A DNA stretch of 64,000 bases. Origin: Dermatophagoides farinae (taxonomy: Eukaryota > Arthropoda > Arachnida > Sarcoptiformes > Pyroglyphidae). Numbering within the stretch: position 1 is the stretch's first letter; each line of letters begins with the position of its first letter. This document shows positions 39,301 through 48,400 of the stretch, piece after piece. The notes under the pieces are model-generated. The model was given only the letters and a program-made list of their open reading frames with translations. It was not told the DNA's origin and ran no database searches. The translations under genes and the position numbers were made by a program. The stretch lies in NCBI RefSeq assembly GCF_024713945.1, contig NC_134680.1, positions 811,001 to 875,000 of the forward strand, given 5' to 3'.

Positions 39301-42300
39301 GTTGTTCATTATTATTGTAGAAAAAAATTTTGGAATCATTCTTTGGTATTGGTTTTTTCTTTGTCTTTGTTTTCATTTTATTATTCTTCTTCTTCTTCTT
39401 ATTATTTGAATTTAACAATTCTGTTGATGTTGATGATGATGATGATGGTGGACGTTGTTTCGAAATTTTTTCTTGTTGCTGTTTTGTATCTATTGTATAT
39501 ATACGTATGAATGGTTGTTGTTGTTGTTGTCATTGTATATAAAACAAACACAAACAGACAGAGAGAGAGAAAAATAAATCAAATAAAATCAATGGTGAAA
39601 ACACACACACACACACACAACATACCATTATATGATAAAGGTGTGAAACGAGAACTTGGTCGTTGATGATGATGATGATGATTCATCGTCAATTGTTTAA
39701 CATTATTGGCTATTGTTGTTGTTGGCGATGACGGTGGTGGTGATATTGAAGGCGTTATTAAGGCTTTTATGTAATAAGACTGAAAATAGAAACGAGAAAC
39801 AAAGAAAGGAAAGAAAGAATATTTTTTTTTATCAACAAACAATGATGATGATGATGATGATGATGGTGTTCCAAAGAATCGACATAATTTTCAAGTGAAA
39901 AAAAATATGGAAAAAGAGAATGTGAGTGAGAACCAAAAAAAAAAACAAACTTACATTTGTATTTGAGGTTAAAATGGATGGATTCGATGATTTCGCTGTT
40001 GTTGTTGTTGTTGGCAATGATATTATTGTTGAATGATTTGGTTGTCGATGATATGAATGATGATGATGGTATCGATCATCATCATCATCATCATCATAAT
40101 CGATTGGATCGTTGTTTCTATCATCGATTACAGTAGTAGTAGCAGTAGCAGTAGTTCCTGTGATACGGTTTTTATTTTTATTACGAAATCTGGAACGATT
40201 TGTTGTTGGATATGGATGATGATGATGATGATCAAGATGGATTCGATGTCCAAGACGAACTAGAAAAATTTTCATGAATGAAGAAAAAAAAATCGAAATA
40301 TTTCAAACTTCAAATGTCAAAAACAAAAAGTAATTTCATTTTTTTCTTGGAAAATTTCTCAAAAAAAATCAAAATAAATATTTCAACATACTAAACAAAC
40401 AAAAAAAGTTCAGAATTGAATCGATTCCACTTCGATCTCTCTCTCTTGCTCTCTCTCATTCATTCATTCATTGCTTTATGGCCACCATTATGATTATGAT
40501 TATGGCCATATCATACTTTTTTTTTCCTACGAAAAATTGTAAACAAAAGATCAAAAATCAAACATCATCATCATCATCATCATCATTATTACACTTTTAT
40601 GGGACTAAATTTATCATTTAAGAGGTTATTATTATATAACAGAGGGGATTTTTTTTCATTTTCATTTTCATCCAAAACAAACAAAAAACAACAGAATAAA
40701 GCCAATGTAATGTTTTTTAAAATCGAAAAAAATGCGAAAAATTTCAAAATCAAAAACTTGATTCGTAAAAAGTAAAAATCTTCCATTACATTAATTAACA
40801 TTATTTTTTCCTTTCACCTTCTTTGAACTACAGTGAATAAATTAAATGTGTCTGTGTGTGGATCAATTTTCATCATGATCATGATGATGAAGATCTAGTG
40901 TCAAGAATCAGTGGGCAAAAAAAATGAAGAAGAAAGAAGAAACAAAAAATCCATATGGGTAACGAAAAAAAAAGTCGACACTAATAATAACCGTGGTTCC
41001 ATATTCTTGGATTTTATTTTATTTTTTTTTTTTTTTTGTTTCGTTTCGAGCAGAGTTACTGTAGCAGTGTTTACAACCCAAAGCCGGCACAGTGTATCGA
41101 GTGAATTTTGTCAGAAAAGAATCGTCGAGTGTTTTCGTTTTTTGCATATTAATGAACTTTGTTCATTTTGCCCGGTTTCTTTCTGCGTGTGTGTGTGTAT
41201 AATCAGATCATGAAATTTTTTTTTTGACTTGGTAATTCTAAAACAACAGAATCGTACAAACGAAACGGCAAAAAAAACCAGAACCGAAAATTATCAGTTA
41301 CAACAAAATAAAGTGGTGGTGGTGGTGGTGGCGATGGCAATGATAGTTAAACCAATCGTACCTGACGAACAATAAATTTAACAAAAAAAAAAGATAAAAT
41401 GATTTTGTAGCGATAAAAATTCAACGATTCATCAAAGAATCGTAAAAAAGAAATCATACAATCTACAGAATCATATATGATAAAATTAATTAATCAATCG
41501 AGTTCATTTTTTTCTGGGTTGATTCAGCAATAAAAAAAAATTGTTATTTATCGATCAAATTCAATTGCTGGTCGAACAGAACATAAAGAGAGAAAGAGGA
41601 GAATGGAATATTCTGCCACATGAATAAATTGTTTTATAAATGTTTTTCCGTCACTGTAGTTACTGATAAAGAATAAAGATTACGAGAATTTTGTTTGCAA
41701 AAAAAAATGGAAAGAATTTCAATTTTTAAAGTATGAAAAGAATTGGTCTATTTGAATTTGAGACAAACAACGACAGAATTTGAGAAAAAAAGAAGAAAAA
41801 AATTTCCTGTAATCCGAATTCATTTATCGTACCAGGAAGAGAGCAAAAAAAAATGCGAAACCATCATTTCATTGTCCGTATGGAATTGTCGAATGAATGA
41901 ATTGAAGAATAAAGTCAAAAAAGAAAGAATGAATGACAAGCGAATAAACAAGCAAATAAAGAGTGCCAAACAAAAAAAAAAGAATGAGAAAAGAATCATA
42001 AATCTTTTCAGAATCAATTTTTATTTATTTATTTATTATTATTATTCCGGTTTTGTTCAAGAATCATGGCCGCTTGTGAAGTATCATGATCATCATCATC
42101 ATCATCATCATCAATGGATATTTTTTTGACACTTTAAACTGTAAACAGTAAAGTTTGGATAATAATGTGAATGTCAAACAGACAGACAAACAGCACTTGA
42201 CATTATTTTTTTTTTTAAAGAATCAGAGAATAAGAGAAACACTCAAAGAATCATATCATTGTCATTCTGATTCGGTTGCGCTTTCCGGGCTTTGTTGCAT

Positions 42301-45300
42301 TTGGATTAATTTTTTTTCCATTTCTTACTCATTATTCTGTGTTTAGGAATTTTTTTTTGTTCCATTTCGTTTCTTGGAAGTGCAAATATTTTTTTCCCTG
42401 AAAATATTGTGCCTCATTACACTAATCACACAACACACAACAGCGACAACAAAAAAATTTTAAACCAGAAAAAAAATAAAACAAAACGAGTAAAAAAATG
42501 ATGAGAATGAAAACAATTATTAAGAATAAAAAAAAGACACTGAATATGAAAATCGAGATCGGAAACAAAAAAAAACCAGAATACAAATGACAAAAACACA
42601 TCCAACAGAATTCTGTTCATGGATTTCAAGAATTTTTCAATAGAAATTCTGAGTGAATACATCATGATGATGATGACCCTCTGCGAGTGTGTGTGTGTGT
42701 TTGATGTTAATGTTGTCAAAATATCGCATTTCCTTTTTCCTTTCTCTGTCTCTCACTCTCAGGCAATTATTTAAAATGTAAAAAAAAGCTTGCAATTCAA
42801 CTGCTGCTACATCCACACACACAGACAGAATATTCGGAAACAAAAAAAAAAGAAAGCAAAAAACAGCAGATTGAACCAATTGATCGATCTATAGATGATA
42901 GAAAAATGTAATAAACAAAAAAAAGTGGAAATATTACCACCACCACCACCACTGATTTCCCTCGAAGAAATAATAATAACAACAATATCAAAAGACTCAG
43001 TGCCAAGAAGGCATTTGTGTCGTCTAAAAATAAAATGATGAAATAATGCAAATATATGATGATGATGGTGGTGGTGGTGGTCAGATGTTGTTGGTGGTAA
43101 ATGAATGAATCAAATGCTAGTTTGGATGTTTAAAGAAACCAGATATGGTTATTTTTTTCGGATACGGTAGGGTAATAGCGGTGGTGATGGTGGTGGGTCA
43201 ATAAAAAACGGTACTAAACTTGTACTAAAATGAAATGTGTGCATACCAAGTGACCAGGAAATAAAATCTGGTTTTTTTTGGTCAGTAAAAATTGCCACTA
43301 CTGTTTATCCATAGAAAAATGAAACTAGATTGAAATAACCAATATTCATCATCATCATCATCTTCCATTATTCTTTTCTTGACGTTTTTTACATTATTGT
43401 TTATGGTTAAGAAAAGCGAAAAGAAAAAAATTAGATAAGCAGTGGCCAATAACTAATACTGTGCCATAAAATAGTAAAAAAAAATTGAGTGAAAATAGGT
43501 GAAATCCAGAATCCAGAATTTGTATCGAATGATGGAATCAATTTATTATAGGAAAAAAAAGAAAAAAAATTTTTTTATAGATAAAAATCGAATGATGATG
43601 ATGAACGGAAATATATCAAGAATATTCTATTATTCATTTATGATGAATTAATATCTCAAACAAAAATTCTACTACTAGGAATACATTTATGATTGTGTGT
43701 GTGTATGTGTGTAAAAAACCATTTATGTTTTCTACTATCCTGGTCCATAGATGGATAGATAAATAAACTTGAAAACTTTCATCAACCAATGGAGCTAAAT
43801 GTGGAAAAGAAATTCATTTGATGATGATTATTTGAAACTAAGTGATTACAATTGATGCAAAAGATGATGGAATAAAATTGATCAGGGCTAATGTAAATAC
43901 TTTACAAAGCCGAATCATAAACAAAAACAAAAACAAAACAAAAAAAATGGCAAGAAAAAAAATACGAAGAATACGGAATCAAGTTTTCAATGCTTTTATT
44001 TGTTTACTGTGTGTGTGTGTGTGCAATGTAACATCCAGAAACTTTATCGATGATGCTGATGAGTTTGATGATGATGATGAGAAAATCGAATCATTTGAAA
44101 ATCATCATCATCCATCAGCATATGACGCCTTTCAATACTTTTTTTTCTGGCTGTTCGAAAATGAAAAACTTTTTTGTTTGTTTGTTTGTTCGAAATATAA
44201 ATATGGATCAAGATATTTGAGAAAACTGATGATAAGGTAATGTGTGTGTGTGTGTCCACAATAATTGAATATCATCGTCATCATCATCATCGATATGAGC
44301 CAAACATAGATATCGTGATGGCAAAAAATTGATAGATTGAAATGAATAAATACAAAAATTGTGAAAAAAAAACTGATATCTAAGTAGAGTAGCTAGAACT
44401 ATAACAAACCGACAATATATTTCACAGTCAACAGATCTCAACGACGACAAAACGTCAAATGTGAAATGAGAAAAAAAAGAAAAGAAAAAAAAATAAAAGT
44501 CCAGTGGAACAAAAAAAGGGAGTGAGTGAGAGATTTTTTTTTCTTCTTCACATTGACATGATAATGATGACGGTCTATCGGGACCAATTTAAAAGAAGAA
44601 GAAAGACTGGTCAGTGTAACCATTGACAGCCGATCAACCAAACTAAACTACCCGGGTTATATAGATACACAAATCATGATGAAAAAAGATGTTTTTTTTC
44701 TGTGAAAAAATTCGGCTATATTCGAACCTTCTAAATGTCAATGTTTATATTTTTCAATGGAAAAAAATAATACGGCGTTATGGAAACCCGAAACAAACAA
44801 TCAAAATTATGCCGAAAGAAATGAAACGAAAAAAAAAATCAGAAAGACAAGAAAAATAATACTTTCACTCTCGTTTTCTCGGGCTCACAGAAAATTAAAA
44901 GAAAATGATCTGATGATCAATATTATGGATTTGGTGGTAAAATGATCTACAATTATTTTTTTTTCTCTCTCTCTCTGTGTGTGTGTAATCGTCATTTTGA
45001 TATTTTGTTTTTTTTCTGGCTACAAAATGTCCAAAGTCAGTCAATTCGAAGAAAAAAATAAACACTTTGTGGCTCGAGACTATTTTTTTGGTGGTGGTGG
45101 TGGTGATGATGATGATGATGATGAAAAAAATAAAATAAAAAATAAAGTTTAGCCCATAGCCGGGAATTATATTTGGTTACACACGCCGACACACGCGGAC
45201 ACACATTCATTTTCATCCGGTCGTCTGTCGAATATCGCTGTTCAAATTGAATCAAAATGAAGAGAGAAAGAGAAAAATAAACATCAACAACAACAACAAC

Positions 45301-45395
45301 AACAACAAACAGGATGAAGACGAAAAAATTGCCTGCCAAACGATTGATTGTTGTTGCAAGTTTCAATTTTCTCTCTCTCTCACACACACACACTT

Positions 45396-45444
<49 letters not shown>

Positions 45445-48400
45445 TTCAGTACGAAATCCAAGGGCCATTGATTGGTATTGATTACAGATTGGAATAAAGA
45501 GCGAAAAAAAATCGAAATGAAGAGCGAAAAAAAAATCATAAAGTCAATATACACCAACACGGTTTCACATACACACGAATAAATAAAATTCTAGAATCAC
45601 AAAAATTCAAAAAGCAAGTTCATTTCGTTCATTCTCTTTGTCATCATCATCACCATCATCATTATAATGGACGTAAAGAGAGAGAGAGAGAGAGAGAAAA
45701 AAAAATCTAAACGGGCAATAGAACAACAGAATGATGAAAAATAAAATTCTTTCACACACACACACACACACAAAAACTAAATTACTAGCCGAAAAAAAAG
45801 AATGGGAAAATGAAAATTCGGATATCGTTTCAATCCATTCAAGAAACACACACACAGACAGACACAGAGAGAGAGAGAGAGAATAAGAATGATGTGCAGG
45901 CCCAGTATCATCATCATCACTGGATCAGTAGATCTGGTATAGATATATTACTCACTCACTTATTGTTGTTATCTAATTCATTTTGTTACTGCCGCCCATC
46001 TTGTACCATATTTTAGAAGCGTCAGTGCGACGAGAAACAAAACAAAAACAAAAAAAAAATCGAAATTGTTACCCCGAAAAAAGTAACAAATAACAGAAAA
46101 ACAACAAAAACATTACGCTAGACATTCCCAAAACAGAATCCACCAGAGAGAATCATGAAACAGAGAGAGACAGAGAAAATAAAATAATAACCGGCCCCGG
46201 AATTAAATAAATAAAAACAAAAAAACCAAAAAAAAAACAACAAAAACAAAAACAAATCGGACTATCAGGCTGAAATTAAATTCTAGTCTTTTGATTATCA
46301 TCATGAACAACAAAGTTTTATTTTATATTCAATTCAATTAAGATCCAAAGTCTATTGATTTGATACGGATTTTTCACCATCATCATCATCATCGTCATCA
46401 TGTCATGGATGAAAAAAAAAATTCTTTAGACGAATTCTGTCATCATCATAATCATCAATGGAACCAAGAAAAAAAAACTCGTTTTGTTGCCGCTTCTGCT
46501 GCCGCTGCAGTTGTCCAAAGCCTATAATTTTATCGCAAAATTTGTATTTCATTTAATGAATTGTTTCGATCCAGTGGAAAAAGAAACAAAATTCTTATGA
46601 TGATGATGATAAAAATCTGAATGTGAAATGAAAAAATAAAACAAAACAGACTGTGGCCTAGTTTTTTTTGATTCAATTTAAACAATTTTTTTTTCGCAAA
46701 TCTAGAGAAATCAATACATAGTAAAAAAAAAGTAAAGGACAATGACAATGAAACAAAACAAGAGAGAAAGAGATAAAGAATTTGGAATCGAAAAAAAAAG
46801 TTAATAAACTTTATCACACACAAAGAGAGAAAAAAACACTAAACAAAATTGAATTTTGAGAAAGAAAAAATACTTACCATCATCATAATGGAATAAGGTT
46901 TGGTCATTCGTCGATAATGATGATGATAGATTATTCAATAACGTTCGATTATTATTGTCGATAGTATCATTGCCATTGATGATGACCAAACTATTGTTGT
47001 TCGATTGATTTGGATCATCAAGACCAACTTTGATATATTTTGTAACTGGAAAAAAAACAAAAAAAAAAGAAATTTTAAATGAATGAATGAATGGAAAAAA
47101 ATCAATGCAGCAATTTGTATGGCCGGAAAAACAGCCCATTTGATTCGTTCATAAATGATGTAATCAAAAAAAATTTGCTTAAAAAACTTTTCTTTTTTTT
47201 GTTTCAGAAAAAAACCCAAATCCAATTTTCAATCATTTTACCATATTCAATGTGTGTGTGTGTGAAAGTGTTGTTTTTTTTTTTGAAACTTCGTTATTCA
47301 TCATAATGTTTAGAATTGAAAAGTTTTTTTTTCTCACATCTCAATTTTCAATGATCAAATTATTGATTATGATGATGATGATGATGATGATTATGATTTT
47401 CATTATTATCGTCATCATCATCAAGCGAATTCGTTTGGTTCCAGGAACTAAACAGCAACAGCAACAGCAACAACAACTGAAAACCGGGTAAAAAATAAAG
47501 AAAAAAATTCGTCTTTTTATCGGAAAAAAGTGTACAACACACACACACACACACACACCATCATCATCATCATCATAATGCTCATGAGAGAATGACTTGA
47601 ATACCGAGAATAAAAAACTTTTTTTTTTTTTTTTTTTTTGTTCCCCAAGTTTGACTTTTCTGGCTGATCGAAAATCGAACAAAAAAAAAGAAAGAAAAAA
47701 CGATCATCATCATCATCTTTGGTTGTTAGATGTTGATGGTTTGGGGTTATTCAAAATGTTTTTTCTTTTTCTTTTTTTTTGTTCTGATCAAAATTCATTG
47801 TTTTAAATGTTGAAAAATGGCCCCATTTTTTTTAACAACCGGATTTTAGATCATCATCAACAACAACAACAACAACAAAAATCAAACCATTCAAATCAAT
47901 GATTAAAGGTCAATATCTCTTTAATCCTTCACTCGAGTGTTTAATATATATCAATATATCAATTTTAAGAAGTAAAAAAAATTATCATATCGTGTGTGCG
48001 TGCGTGTGCATGTACAGGCAATATCAAATGATTGATTTTAGCTGATATAAAAAATATAAATAAATTGATGATGATTGATTTGTGATTGAAATCGTCTTGT
48101 GTTTGTGTTTTTTATTTGTTGTCCTGTTGTGTGTGATTGAACATAAAAACAAAATTTAAATCATCATCATGAAGAAATTATTATTCTTACTGCTAATTGT
48201 CAATTTTTCATCATCGATTCAATCATGGATTAATCCATCGAATCATCCACAAAAACAATCGTATCATTGTATTAGTCATGAATCAAATTATAAAATTTAT
48301 CCATGTGCAGATTTTCATCAAAATTCAAATGAAAATGAAACAGATTATATTGTCCATGCACGTTTTGCCAATAATATTAATCAAACTGGTTGGTCTGAAC

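Noticed and set aside
41046-41170. GC-richer patch inside cadherin intron 2 resembling an exon
   Set aside because: No consistent acceptor/donor pair and no recognisable product; the open frame extends into poly-T and TG repeats.
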